In this document: piece after piece, positions 1 through 10,165 of the stretch
Layout of the letters: each line of letters begins with the position of its first letter
How positions within the stretch are numbered: the stretch's first letter is position 1
NCBI RefSeq assembly: GCF_019357495.1
Contig: NZ_CP079110.1
Coordinates: forward strand, 1,240,001 to 1,304,000
Source of the DNA: Nosocomiicoccus ampullae
GTDB taxonomy: Bacteria; Bacillota; Bacilli; Staphylococcales; Salinicoccaceae
Direction of reading: 5' to 3'
Length of the DNA stretch: 64,000 nucleotides
Made by a program: the position numbers and the translations under genes
The notes under the pieces: generated by a model
What the model was told of the DNA's origin: nothing
Seen by the model: the letters and a program-made list of their open reading frames with translations, nothing else
Database searches by the model: none

Positions 1-37
1 ACTGGATTAAATTTTCGTCTAACATATATGAACTCAA
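1..37 (-). CDS. Start of a gene cut by the window edge, possibly mazE antitoxin
   Basis: Only about 12 codons are visible, read from a TTG at 37 with an AGGGAG ribosome binding site nine bases upstream. The visible residues are MSSYMLDENLIQ. An in-frame ATG at 46 sits directly on the ribosome binding site and is less likely. It follows alr on the same strand. In Staphylococcus the gene after alr is mazE, the antitoxin of the MazEF mRNA interferase pair, upstream of the sigB operon. The identification rests on position only; the fragment is too short to recognise by sequence. Confidence 0.35.
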   Translation of the reverse strand, partial: MSSYMLDENLIQ

Positions 38-93
38 AACAACCATCTCCCTATAATATCCTCATTTTAACACATTTAGAATATTCATTTAAT

Positions 94-1236
94 TTATTTT
101 AAAATGTCATTTGAAATAGATACCTGGTCTGACTCCTTGTAAATACGCGGTAAACGTCTTGTTAATAAACATGTTGATTCGTATGGAATTGAACCGACGT
201 GTTCGCTAAATCGTTCGAGTGATTGCGGACTGTCATAGTCATTATCGATAATAATTACTTCATCGCCAGCTTTCGCATCAACTTCAATCATCGAGGCATC
301 CATACATACCCTACCGACAATTGGACGATTCTCACCATTTACTTTAACCGCGTAACCAGAATGTTGTCTTAGTAAACCATCTCCATATCCAACAGGAATT
401 GTTGATATTTCTGTATTTTTATCAACAATGTATGTCTCATCGTAGCCAACAAAATCATTTTTTACTAAATGATGTGAGTCAACAACATGAGTGATGAGTC
501 TTAAAGCAGGACTGAGATTAATATTCGATTTTTCTTTTACCATTAAACTCGGATAATATCCATATAAAGAAATCCCGATTCTTACCGCATTTGTATATTC
601 CTCATCAAATAATAGTGCACCTGCTGAGTTTAAAGCATGGATATATTTTGGTCTTTCGACTTGGTCAACTATTTCTTTAAACTTATCGAGTTCTTTTTGT
701 GCACCGTAAGATGTTGATGACGCGAGCGCGAGATGAGAAAAAATACCTTCATAAACGAAATGGTCTGAGTCTTTAATTAGCTGGATCATCTCTTTAATTT
801 CTTTGACACTATCTGTACCATAACGGTTCATGTAGCTATTGACTTTAATATGGATCCAGACGTTTTTATCATATTCTCTGGTATTGTTTTCTAACGCCGC
901 TTCAAGCCACTTAGCATTCGGTGCCGTTAGTGCAATTCTATGCTGAATTGCTTTATTAATATGCTCTGGATTTATAATGCCTAGTACGAGAATTTTTGAT
1001 TTAATGCCATGCATGCGTAACTCAATAGCTTCATCTAATGTACCGACCGCAAAAAAGTCAACACCTTTTCCTTCGAGAAACTGACATACTTTTTCTGCAC
1101 CATGTCCATACGCATTTGATTTTACAACCGCAATAAATGTCTTATTTTCATGTAATTGACTCATTTTTTCATAGTTTTGATAAATACGGTCTAAATCGAC
1201 TTCGACATAAGCATCTCTAAAAAACCTATCTTCCAT
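94..1236 (-). CDS. alr: Alanine racemase
   Basis: Cytosolic PLP enzyme that interconverts L- and D-alanine and supplies D-Ala for peptidoglycan and teichoic acid. The 380-residue length is normal for the family. Lys39 in VVKSNAYGHG is the PLP-binding lysine of the N-terminal barrel. The C-terminal domain carries the VGYDETY and PVGYGDGL segments and CMDASMIEVD expected near the catalytic tyrosine and second active site. It lies 15 bases after acpS, so the two are probably co-transcribed, as in Bacillus and Staphylococcus. The order acpS-alr-(mazE) agrees with the staphylococcal sigB locus. Confidence 0.96.
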   Translation of the reverse strand: MEDRFFRDAYVEVDLDRIYQNYEKMSQLHENKTFIAVVKSNAYGHGAEKVCQFLEGKGVDFFAVGTLDEAIELRMHGIKSKILVLGIINPEHINKAIQHRIALTAPNAKWLEAALENNTREYDKNVWIHIKVNSYMNRYGTDSVKEIKEMIQLIKDSDHFVYEGIFSHLALASSTSYGAQKELDKFKEIVDQVERPKYIHALNSAGALLFDEEYTNAVRIGISLYGYYPSLMVKEKSNINLSPALRLITHVVDSHHLVKNDFVGYDETYIVDKNTEISTIPVGYGDGLLRQHSGYAVKVNGENRPIVGRVCMDASMIEVDAKAGDEVIIIDNDYDSPQSLERFSEHVGSIPYESTCLLTRRLPRIYKESDQVSISNDILK

Positions 1237-1251
1237 ATTCCATCCCGTCCT

Positions 1252-1590
1252 TTAATCTATAATAATTACCGTTGCAGTCGCATACATTTTAGAATGTGAT
1301 ATTGAAATTAATGCAGAGCGCCCGTTAATGTATGGTTTACCATTATCCTCATTTAAAATTTCAATATGCTTAAAGTTTAATTTGCCTATACCTGTTCCAA
1401 CTGCTTTTGCATATGCTTCTTTTCCTGCAAATCGTCCTGCTAAAAATTCTAACTTTCTTCTATTACTTTTAATATTATTATAATTATTAAATTCTATTTC
1501 GCTTAATATTCTGTTTGCAAGTCGATCATTTTTGTTTGCCTGATTTATACGGTCGATTTCAATAATATCTGTTCCGAGTCCTTTAATCAT
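1252..1590 (-). CDS. acpS: Holo-[acyl-carrier-protein] synthase
   Basis: Transfers 4'-phosphopantetheine from CoA to apo-ACP, which activates fatty acid synthesis. At 112 residues it matches the short trimeric AcpS type. GLGTDIIEIDRI at the N-terminus holds the metal-binding Asp, FAGKEAYAKAVGTG holds the Glu/Lys motif, and ISISHS is the C-terminal signature. The ATG has an AGGGTGG ribosome binding site. Its first 8 bases overlap the end of the PH-domain gene upstream, which suggests translational coupling within one operon that also includes alr. Confidence 0.96.
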   Translation of the reverse strand: MIKGLGTDIIEIDRINQANKNDRLANRILSEIEFNNYNNIKSNRRKLEFLAGRFAGKEAYAKAVGTGIGKLNFKHIEILNEDNGKPYINGRSALISISHSKMYATATVIIID

Positions 1591-2071
1591 CTTCGTCCAC
1601 CCTACTACGTTTTACTCTAACGATTTCTCTTATACTACTTCTCAATTCATCTGCACGATTTTTTTCAAGTTCAGGGATATACGTGCCGCCTCCTGCGGTT
1701 GAAATTTCTATACCTTTTAGGCCGAAGCGCTTCATAACAGGACCTTCAGTAACGTCGACGTTTTGTATTCTAAACAGTGGAATAACGATATGTTTTTTGT
1801 TAAAAATTCCGCTATTTACAACAAGTACATCGTCAGTGACTTGAAACTCAAAGTATTTATAAAATAGTCTCGGATAAACCAACATATTATATAGTACCTC
1901 ATATAAAAAGAATACGGCTGCGATACCAATGACGACAAATGCTGGTATTTTTATAAATGGAAAAAAGTAAATAAGCACAAGTCCTATAATAATTACTGCG
2001 ACTGATATTAAACTTTTAAAAACGGCTTGGAGTCTCCAGTAATTAATCGCTTTTTTAGATACTTTCTCCAT
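1583..2071 (-). CDS. PH-domain (bPH2) membrane protein, YdbS-like
   Basis: A 162-residue protein with two adjacent hydrophobic segments near residues 17-65 and then a cytosolic bacterial PH-like (bPH2, formerly DUF304) domain. Typical features of that domain are the NSGIFNKKHIVIPLFRIQNV strand-loop region and the ISTAGGG turn. Bacillus ydbS and ydbT are a similar pair beside acpS, and they are linked in that organism to bacteriocin resistance. The gene overlaps both neighbours (17 and 8 bases). It is one of two YdbS-like copies flanking a YdbT-like gene. The molecular function is unknown. Confidence 0.85.
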   Translation of the reverse strand: MEKVSKKAINYWRLQAVFKSLISVAVIIIGLVLIYFFPFIKIPAFVVIGIAAVFFLYEVLYNMLVYPRLFYKYFEFQVTDDVLVVNSGIFNKKHIVIPLFRIQNVDVTEGPVMKRFGLKGIEISTAGGGTYIPELEKNRADELRSSIREIVRVKRSRVDEDD

Positions 2072-3578
2072 CAGCTACACCCCTTTTTACATAATCAAAT
2101 ATCTCATTCGCTTCCTCAATTTCTAGATGTTTAACTTCAACAACTTTTGGTGTAAAACCTGCTGCTGTTTTGACATCAATAGTTCCAAGACCTGCTCGGT
2201 GTGTGAAAAATGTTTGCGTAATGGAAGTATCGATGATTTTACTTCGTTTAATAATATAATGTTTTCTTATAAATGAAGACGTCGTTAACATATTTAAATC
2301 TCCATTATCGATCAACGTTCCACTATTTTTAGCTGAGTAAATCCCGCTAATAACTGTTAGTACACAAAGTAAAATACCAATAGCAAGTACAATATAAAAT
2401 GGAATCATATAATCTTTATAGTAAAGTAAACTACATACTGCCGAGAAAATGATAAATAAAATAGCAAGTGTCACCTGGAAATATCGTCTATATGAACGTA
2501 ATGGAACGTTTGGTTCTGGTCTTGTAATATTATATTCACTAAAATACGTATTTAAAAATTCATAGCTATCTTTTTGTTTTATAACTGGTGTTAAAATAAC
2601 ATCTCCACTATCTTCAAGATTAAAATCATTGCTCGTGATTCCAACATTTAACGAGTGAATCTTTAATAATCGACTAATTAGTCCGCCTTCTTCTACAGAA
2701 ATATTTTGAATACGATTCTTATTTACAGTAATTGTTTTTCTCTCAAGTAATCCATATTGAATAATAAAATCATCATTATGCTTTGTAATCTTGTACCCAT
2801 AATATCTGACATACATAATAATTCCACCAATAATTACTCCGACAAATAGAAGTACAATTACAAATGCAACTATTATCGGGACGATGAAATGACCGACAAT
2901 CCCTTGCATTGTTTCAACCACATTCACAATGACTTTATCGAGACCGATATAACTAAGCCCCCCAAATAGTGCCGCTAAGAAAATACCGAGTCCTCCACTT
3001 GTTGCAATGAGAAGTAACATTTCTTTTGGAGAAATTTGAAATATGACTTGACCTTCAGAAATTGCCTCCTCTACTTTTTCTTCAGCACCTTCATCAAGTT
3101 CGCTAGTTTCAGTATGAGCTGGTACTTCATCTTCTTTTTGTTTATATAGATATGTACGAATTGATTCTGCCATATCATATTTTACGCCAGGTAACGTGAT
3201 ACTTTCACCAGGGCTTTTTATGTCTACGACTGCCGCGTTAAAGATCCGTGCAATAATTGGTTGAGTGATATCGATACTTTGAATGCGTTCGATACTTAAT
3301 TCACGTTCTTTTTTAACGAATAATCCCGATTTATAAATCACTTTGTCAGATTCGATCCAATATCGAATCGTCCAATCTTTAATAATTCCTGCGATGATTA
3401 AAAATATACTAAATATGAGTAATATTAATGCAAATATATTTTCTGATAAAAATCTGTAATCTAGTTTTCCTGTTAATAAGTTAAAAAATGTAATTAAAAA
3501 TATATACCAGTAGTTTTTAAATACGTCTACAACTGTAATAAGATATGCTACTGGATGAAGTCTATGCATATTAGACAT
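2055..3578 (-). CDS. Multi-PH-domain membrane protein, YdbT-like
   Basis: A 507-residue protein of the YdbT type. It has a hydrophobic pair near residues 22-65, a bPH2 domain (IERIQSIDITQ), an acidic linker near residues 150-175, a second membrane pair and PH domain (KNRIQNISVEEGG), then a third membrane pair near residues 365-415 and a last PH domain (KRSKIIDTSITQ). Each PH unit follows a two-helix anchor, so the protein looks like three tandem copies of the small YdbS fold. It overlaps the flanking genes by 17 and 8 bases. A role in envelope defence is inferred from Bacillus ydbST and is not shown here. Confidence 0.85.
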   Translation of the reverse strand: MSNMHRLHPVAYLITVVDVFKNYWYIFLITFFNLLTGKLDYRFLSENIFALILLIFSIFLIIAGIIKDWTIRYWIESDKVIYKSGLFVKKERELSIERIQSIDITQPIIARIFNAAVVDIKSPGESITLPGVKYDMAESIRTYLYKQKEDEVPAHTETSELDEGAEEKVEEAISEGQVIFQISPKEMLLLIATSGGLGIFLAALFGGLSYIGLDKVIVNVVETMQGIVGHFIVPIIVAFVIVLLFVGVIIGGIIMYVRYYGYKITKHNDDFIIQYGLLERKTITVNKNRIQNISVEEGGLISRLLKIHSLNVGITSNDFNLEDSGDVILTPVIKQKDSYEFLNTYFSEYNITRPEPNVPLRSYRRYFQVTLAILFIIFSAVCSLLYYKDYMIPFYIVLAIGILLCVLTVISGIYSAKNSGTLIDNGDLNMLTTSSFIRKHYIIKRSKIIDTSITQTFFTHRAGLGTIDVKTAAGFTPKVVEVKHLEIEEANEIFDYVKRGVADGESI

Positions 3579-4038
3579 CGCTATCTACCTCTTTTAGACG
3601 TGTGATAATTTTATCTTTTAAAGTTAACGCACGTGTTGTTTCAATTTCTGGTAAATTCACTGTGTATGCTGCGTTAGTTAACTCGATTTTTGCAAGGTTA
3701 AATCTTCTTGCGATAAATCCTCTTTTAACTTCAACAATTTGAACACGTTCAATTGGATATAACGCAGTAGTTATGTATAAAAATCCTTTTTTAACGATTA
3801 AGTAATCCTCATGTACTCCGATTTTCGTAATCTTTGTATAAACTATCGGACGTAATATAACGAAAATTACGACATACATAATAATTAAACTAATAAAAAT
3901 GATAATAGATAATTTAAAATAAAAACTAAAAAAATATGCAATTACTATGTATATAGTAGGAATTAAAAATAATAGTAACCCATTTAATAATGCCTTAAGC
4001 TGCATATATGGTCGTAGGTTTTTATCTACCGACTCCAT
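3571..4038 (-). CDS. PH-domain (bPH2) membrane protein, YdbS-like, first gene of the operon
   Basis: About 155 residues: two membrane helices near residues 18-65 and one bPH2 domain with LYPIERVQIVEVKRG. I place the start at the ATG at 4038, seven bases after AAAGGAG; an earlier in-frame start at 4056 would lie upstream of that site. A TATAAT box lies just upstream of the ribosome binding site, after the cshA terminator, so transcription of the PH-gene/acpS/alr unit probably starts here. It is a paralogue of the gene at 1583-2071. Confidence 0.82.
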   Translation of the reverse strand: MESVDKNLRPYMQLKALLNGLLLFLIPTIYIVIAYFFSFYFKLSIIIFISLIIMYVVIFVILRPIVYTKITKIGVHEDYLIVKKGFLYITTALYPIERVQIVEVKRGFIARRFNLAKIELTNAAYTVNLPEIETTRALTLKDKIITRLKEVDSDV

Positions 4039-4087
4039 CGACTCACTCCTTTTCACTTATTATACATGACTTAATTTTCATAATAAA

Positions 4088-4112
4088 TTAAAAAAAGCGC
4101 CTGTCGGCGCTT
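4088..4112 (-). terminator. Rho-independent terminator after cshA
   Basis: Seven-base arms AAGCGCC and GGCGCTT enclose a four-base loop (4095-4112). On the minus strand a run of U follows (A-run at 4089-4096 on the plus strand). It separates cshA from the PH-domain operon. Confidence 0.9.
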
Positions 4113-4115
4113 CTA

Positions 4116-5591
<1,476 letters not shown>

Positions 5592-5673
5592 TTAGTCTCC
5601 TTTGACTGTTTAACTATTATCTCTAAATGTATAACTACTTAATGCTATCACTTTAATTTGTATTATACAACAA

Positions 5674-7014
5674 CTATTCACTAATGAGACGCTCGAGTCT
5701 CATGCCTCTTGATGCTTTTAACAAGACAACTGTGTCTTCATCTTTTAAATCATCGATTTTTTCTTTTAACTCGTTAATATTGTTAAAATGATTTGTATTA
5801 TCACTTAACACAGTACTATTAATGATTTTAGCTGCGTCACCATACGTAAATATGTGCGTGAAGTTATTATCCTCATTAATATACTCTCCAACTTCACGAT
5901 GTAAATTTTCGCTATAACTACCAAGCTCTAGAATGTCACCAAGTACGAGTATCTTTTTCTTATAGTTTAAATGTCTAACAGTATCAATTGCGCTTTTCAT
6001 TGAAGACGGACTTGCGTTATACGCATCGTTTATAATGAGTGCGCCTGTATGATCTAAATGCTGTTCCATTCTCATATTCGTGATTGTTAGTCCCTGTAAA
6101 CTTTCCTTCACACTTTTCTTATCAATATTGAAAAACTCACTAATCGCAATCGCAAAGCTTGCGTTTACTGCATTATGCTTACCAAGAGACGGTATGTTAT
6201 ACGTTTCATCTTGTAATGTAAACGTAACACCTGACTGATTTTCTTTAATACCTTCGACAATTAAATCATTATCATCAGTCATTCCAACAGTTACTTGATC
6301 ATAAGATGTGTTTTTATTTACAAGTTTTTTCAGCTCATCATAATCGTTTGAGTAGATAAATAACCCATCTTCTTTTAAATCGTCAACAATTTCATATTTT
6401 GCTTTTGCGATGTTTTCTCTAGAGCCTAGTTTTTCGATATGAGATTCTCCAACATTAGTCAACACTGCGATATCTGGTTTTGCGACTGATGATAAGTAAT
6501 GGATATCACCTAAGCTATCCATACCCATTTCTAAAATTAAAATATCTGTATCGGTCTTTGTGTTAAAGACCGTTAACGGGAGACCAATTTCGTTATTATA
6601 GTTCCCAATTGTTTTTTGCACTTTAAAATGTGGTCTTAATACACATTCAACCATATCTTTAGTCGTAGTTTTTCCATTAGATCCAGTGATTGCGATTACT
6701 TTAACATCTAATAACTTTAAATATTCTCTCGCAATGTCCCCGAGTGCTTTTTCAACATCATCGACGATGATAAGTGGTGCATCGATATTTTCTTTTTCAG
6801 ATAAAGAAACAACTGCCCCTGATTCAATCGCATTTAAAATAAAGTTATGCCCGTCAACGTTTTCTCCGATAAATGGTGCGAACATATTATTTTTTTCAAT
6901 TGTTCTCGTATCGATTGAAACACCAGAAATAAAAGTTTCTTCTATTTCTTTTGCTTTATCATTTAGCTTTCCGTTACAAAACTTTGAGATTTTTTTAATT
7001 GATAGTGATATCAT
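5674..7014 (-). CDS. murF: UDP-N-acetylmuramoyl-tripeptide:D-Ala-D-Ala ligase
   Basis: Last cytosolic step of Park-nucleotide synthesis: adds D-Ala-D-Ala to UDP-MurNAc-tripeptide with ATP. The protein shows the Mur-ligase N-domain, the P-loop ITGSNGKTTTKDM, LEMGMDSLGDI, TNVGESHIEKLG, and the C-domain NDAYNASPSSM and LGDILELG. I prefer the ATG at 7014, nine bases after TAGGA; the ATG at 7023 abuts that site directly. In Staphylococcus ddl lies between rodA and murF. Here murF is instead divergent from rodA with an 87-base gap and no ddl. Confidence 0.95.
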   Translation of the reverse strand: MISLSIKKISKFCNGKLNDKAKEIEETFISGVSIDTRTIEKNNMFAPFIGENVDGHNFILNAIESGAVVSLSEKENIDAPLIIVDDVEKALGDIAREYLKLLDVKVIAITGSNGKTTTKDMVECVLRPHFKVQKTIGNYNNEIGLPLTVFNTKTDTDILILEMGMDSLGDIHYLSSVAKPDIAVLTNVGESHIEKLGSRENIAKAKYEIVDDLKEDGLFIYSNDYDELKKLVNKNTSYDQVTVGMTDDNDLIVEGIKENQSGVTFTLQDETYNIPSLGKHNAVNASFAIAISEFFNIDKKSVKESLQGLTITNMRMEQHLDHTGALIINDAYNASPSSMKSAIDTVRHLNYKKKILVLGDILELGSYSENLHREVGEYINEDNNFTHIFTYGDAAKIINSTVLSDNTNHFNNINELKEKIDDLKDEDTVVLLKASRGMRLERLISE

Positions 7015-7110
7015 ATGATTCATTCCTATAATTTTATTAAAATACTGTTATAATTATTAATGGACGAATTGTCCTACATAATTAGATTACCATAGATTTA
7101 GGTGAAGCAA

Positions 7111-8304
7111 TTGAGTCAAAAAAAGTATTCAAGAAAAAACTTTAATATACTAACACGTATCGATTGGACCCTTATTTTTATCATTCTCATTCTCGCTACG
7201 ATTAGTATTTTGACTATTAAAAGTGCAATGACCAGTGAGCAATATACAACTAACTTTGCTGAAAGACAGCTACTTTTTTACTTATTCGGTTTCTTTATTG
7301 CATTTGTCTTAATGGTGATTCCATTCCATTTTTACAAAGACTACATATGGGGGATTTATGCGTTCGGAGTACTTAGCTTACTCTTTTTACACTTTTCTCC
7401 TTTTGAAAGTTTAACACCAATTATTAATGGTGCAAAGAGTTGGTATCAATTTGGGTTCTTTAGTATACAACCTTCAGAATTCATGAAGATTATTTATATT
7501 ATGGCTCTTGCGTACGTGATCAGTCAGCATAATAAATATAAAATCGATGATGAGTTATCTTTAGATGTAAAATTAATCGGTAAAATGATTGTCGTTTCGA
7601 TTCTTCCGATGATTTTAACATTGTGGCAAAACGACTTAGGAACAACCCTTGTAATGCTTGCAATATTTTTTGGTATGGTACTTGTTTCCGGTATTAGTTG
7701 GTGGCTAATTTTACCAGTAGTATTTATCGTAAGTACAGTTGGTATATCGCTAATATTAGGAATTATATATCGTCCAGATCTCATCGATAAGCTCGGTGTC
7801 CACGCGTATCAATTCGACAGAATTTACTCATGGCTACAGCCTGAAAAATACCTTTCAGATAGTGGCTTCCAATTAATGAACTCACTAATCTCTATTGGTT
7901 CTGGGGGAGTTACTGGCCGTGGTTATATGGATGGAATTATTTACATTCCTGAAAACCATACGGACTTTATATTTACAATTGTCGGTGAAGAATTCGGATT
8001 TATTGGTACAACGCTAGTTATAATCGTATTATTTGCATTACTTTTAAGATTATTTAAAATATCATTACTTACACACGATAGTTTCGGTGGATATTTCATC
8101 ATTGGATTTTTATCGTTATTATTTTTCCATATCTTCCAAAACATTGGAATGACTATTCAAGTCGTTCCGATTACAGGTATTCCACTTCCTTTCTTAAGTT
8201 ACGGTGGTAGTGGTCTATGGGCGAACATGGTTGGTATTGGAATTGTATTGAGTATTTACTTCTATGAAGTATCTGGAAATAAGGAAACTCGTTTTAAGAA
8301 ATAA
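7111..8304 (+). CDS. FtsW/RodA/SpoVE-family peptidoglycan glycosyltransferase
   Basis: SEDS-family integral membrane glycosyltransferase that polymerises lipid II, probably the RodA type for side-wall growth. About ten hydrophobic helices are visible. Family segments include WYQFGFFSIQPSEFMKI, WQNDLGTTLVM, SGFQLMNSLISIGSGG, HTDFIFTIVGEEFGFIG and GIPLPFLSYGGSG near the C-terminus. A GTG at 7102 lies inside the ribosome binding site AGGTGA, so I chose the TTG at 7111, five bases after it. The gene is divergent from murF and ends in a bidirectional terminator. Confidence 0.88.
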   Translation: MSQKKYSRKNFNILTRIDWTLIFIILILATISILTIKSAMTSEQYTTNFAERQLLFYLFGFFIAFVLMVIPFHFYKDYIWGIYAFGVLSLLFLHFSPFESLTPIINGAKSWYQFGFFSIQPSEFMKIIYIMALAYVISQHNKYKIDDELSLDVKLIGKMIVVSILPMILTLWQNDLGTTLVMLAIFFGMVLVSGISWWLILPVVFIVSTVGISLILGIIYRPDLIDKLGVHAYQFDRIYSWLQPEKYLSDSGFQLMNSLISIGSGGVTGRGYMDGIIYIPENHTDFIFTIVGEEFGFIGTTLVIIVLFALLLRLFKISLLTHDSFGGYFIIGFLSLLFFHIFQNIGMTIQVVPITGIPLPFLSYGGSGLWANMVGIGIVLSIYFYEVSGNKETRFKK

Positions 8305-8334
8305 AAAAACGCAAGCTTTCGCTTGCGTTTCTTT
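8303..8334. terminator. Bidirectional terminator between rodA-like gene and the 49-aa gene
   Basis: Ten-base perfect arms (8307-8316 and 8321-8330) close a TTTC loop. The stem has an A-run on its left and Ts on its right, so it can end transcripts from both convergent genes. The stop codon of the small minus-strand gene lies in the right flank. Confidence 0.9.
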
Positions 8335-8482
8335 AAATATTATTTTCGTTTAACTTTAGCTGTTCAACGTTAGAAATACGATTCATAATCTCAAGTCTTG
8401 AAGGGGCAACGGATACCTTGATGCCAAGTTCTTTCAATACTCGAACCGCATCTTTTAGTTTAGATTTGTCATTTTGCTTCAT
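8333..8482 (-). CDS. Small conserved-looking protein of 49 residues, function unknown
   Basis: An ATG at 8482 is preceded at seven bases by a good GGGAG ribosome binding site and opens a 49-codon frame ending at 8333. The product starts MKQNDKSKLKDAVRVLKELG and contains IKVSVAPSRLEIMNRI. It is basic, probably helical, and has no signal or membrane segment. From memory it resembles the short Lmo0850-type proteins of Firmicutes, but I cannot confirm that. It is convergent with the rodA-like gene and divergent from cls. The ribosome binding site, terminator and amino acid make-up support a real gene. Confidence 0.72.
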   Translation of the reverse strand: MKQNDKSKLKDAVRVLKELGIKVSVAPSRLEIMNRISNVEQLKLNENNI

Positions 8483-8528
8483 AATGACACTCCCTTACTT
8501 CGAGTTAATTATAATTATACAGACCTAG

Positions 8529-8542
8529 TAGTAATATTACTA
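8529..8542. promoter_or_regulatory. Perfect 14-base palindrome upstream of cls
   Basis: TAGTAATATTACTA lies in the 130-base gap between the divergent 49-aa gene and cls. It could be an operator or chance symmetry in AT-rich DNA. No protein can be named for it. Confidence 0.25.
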
Positions 8543-8612
8543 TACTATTTCAAAAAAACTTTTTTACATATTTGTCACAACTAAATGAAAATAAGATGAG
8601 AGGAGCTTAATA

Positions 8613-10121
8613 TTGGATATTTTACTCACGTCACGCAACTTTTTACAATCTATTGCTGACTTTTTTACATCACTGCCTTATGCGGCTATCTTTACATTTG
8701 TAATTTTACTCATTAACTTTCTACTCGCGATTGGTATGATTTTCTGGGAACGTAAAAGTGCACAAAGCGTTTGGGCCTGGCTACTCGTATTATTCTTCTT
8801 ACCAATTATAGGCTTTATATTATACGTTCTCTTTGGACGTACGATATACAATAAAGAAATTTTTAAAGTTACAGAAAAAGATAAGATTGGTCTTGAAGCA
8901 CTTGTCACTGAACAGCTAGAAGATATTAAAATGGATAAACTCACACTTCCTACACCACAAGCGAAAAAACATCGTAAACTCGTCCATATGTTACTCAACA
9001 ATAATCAGTCATTCTTAACATCTAATAATAAAGTTGAAACATTTTATGAGACGACAGAATTTTTTGATCAAATGCTCCAAGATATTGAAAATGCACAAGA
9101 TCATATTCATTTTCAATTTTATATTTTTAAATTAGACTCACTTGGTCAAAAGTTTTACGATGCACTCGTTAAAAAACAAAAAGAAGGTGTCGATGTTAAA
9201 ATCTTATATGACGACATTGGATCTCGTTCTTTAAAACTTAAAAACTTTAAAGAACTACGTGACTACGGCGGTAAAGTCGAAGCATTCTTCCCAAGTCGAC
9301 TCGCATTAATTAACCCACGTATGAATAACAGAAACCACCGTAAAAACGTCATCATCGATGGTAAAATTGGATATACTGGTGGAACAAATGTCGGTGAAGA
9401 ATATATAGGACTTAGTAAAAAGTTTGGTTACTGGAGAGACACACATATACGTGTTCAAGGTAATGCAGTAAAATCTCTTCAATTAAGATTTATGCTCGAT
9501 TGGAACTCACACGCAACGCGCGATAACTTATCACATCACCCACGCTATTTCCCTGAAATACCTGTCATTGGAGATACGGCAATGCAAATTGCGGCGAGTG
9601 GTCCTGACGAAGATTGGCAACAAATCAAATATGGGTATATAAAGATGATTAACTCTGCAAAAAAATCAATTTACATTCAATCACCATACTTTATACCAGA
9701 CTCTTCCATGATAGAAGCAATCAAAATTGCACTTCTCTCTGGAATCGAAGTTAATATAATGATCCCCCCATTCCCAGACCATCCATTCGTATATTGGGGA
9801 ACATATCATAACGTTGGAGAACTCGCGATGATTGGTGCGAATGTATATATTTACGAACGCGGATTCTTGCATCAAAAAGTGATGATTATTGATGACGAAG
9901 TCGTGTCCATTGGTTCTTGTAACATGGACAACCGTAGTTACGCATTAAACTTTGAAGTTAACGCATTTATATTTGATGAAAAAGAAGCAATTCAAAATAG
10001 ATTACAGTTTGAAAAAGACGCATTATACTCTAAAATATTATCTCCTGAAGTTTATAATTCAAGAAGCAAGTGGATTAAATTTAAAGAAGGTATCGCAAAT
10101 TTAATTGCACCGATACTATAA
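8613..10121 (+). CDS. cls: Cardiolipin synthase (PLD family)
   Basis: Membrane enzyme that joins two phosphatidylglycerols into cardiolipin and glycerol. The 502 residues begin with two membrane helices near residues 15-40 and 50-72, followed by two phospholipase-D domains. Each has an HKD motif: NHRKNVIIDGKIGYTGG near residue 245 and LHQKVMIIDDEVVSIGSCN near residue 420. The start is a TTG seven bases after AGGAG. Staphylococcus has a cls gene in the same neighbourhood beside yidC. The gene ends in a 19-base-pair terminator shared with yidC. Confidence 0.95.
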   Translation: MDILLTSRNFLQSIADFFTSLPYAAIFTFVILLINFLLAIGMIFWERKSAQSVWAWLLVLFFLPIIGFILYVLFGRTIYNKEIFKVTEKDKIGLEALVTEQLEDIKMDKLTLPTPQAKKHRKLVHMLLNNNQSFLTSNNKVETFYETTEFFDQMLQDIENAQDHIHFQFYIFKLDSLGQKFYDALVKKQKEGVDVKILYDDIGSRSLKLKNFKELRDYGGKVEAFFPSRLALINPRMNNRNHRKNVIIDGKIGYTGGTNVGEEYIGLSKKFGYWRDTHIRVQGNAVKSLQLRFMLDWNSHATRDNLSHHPRYFPEIPVIGDTAMQIAASGPDEDWQQIKYGYIKMINSAKKSIYIQSPYFIPDSSMIEAIKIALLSGIEVNIMIPPFPDHPFVYWGTYHNVGELAMIGANVYIYERGFLHQKVMIIDDEVVSIGSCNMDNRSYALNFEVNAFIFDEKEAIQNRLQFEKDALYSKILSPEVYNSRSKWIKFKEGIANLIAPIL

Positions 10122-10123
10122 TT

Positions 10124-10162
10124 AAAAATCCCGATTTAGCAAATTGCTAAATCGGGATTTTT
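10124..10162. terminator. Bidirectional terminator between cls and yidC
   Basis: Nineteen-base perfect inverted repeats (10124-10142 and 10144-10162) around one central base. The ends are A5 and T5, so it works in both directions between the convergent genes. Confidence 0.93.
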
Positions 10163-10165
10163 GTA

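Noticed and set aside
7065-7077. GGACGAATTGTCC dyad between murF and the rodA-like gene as an operator
   Set aside because: The arms are only four bases long with an AT-rich center; chance occurrence is likely.
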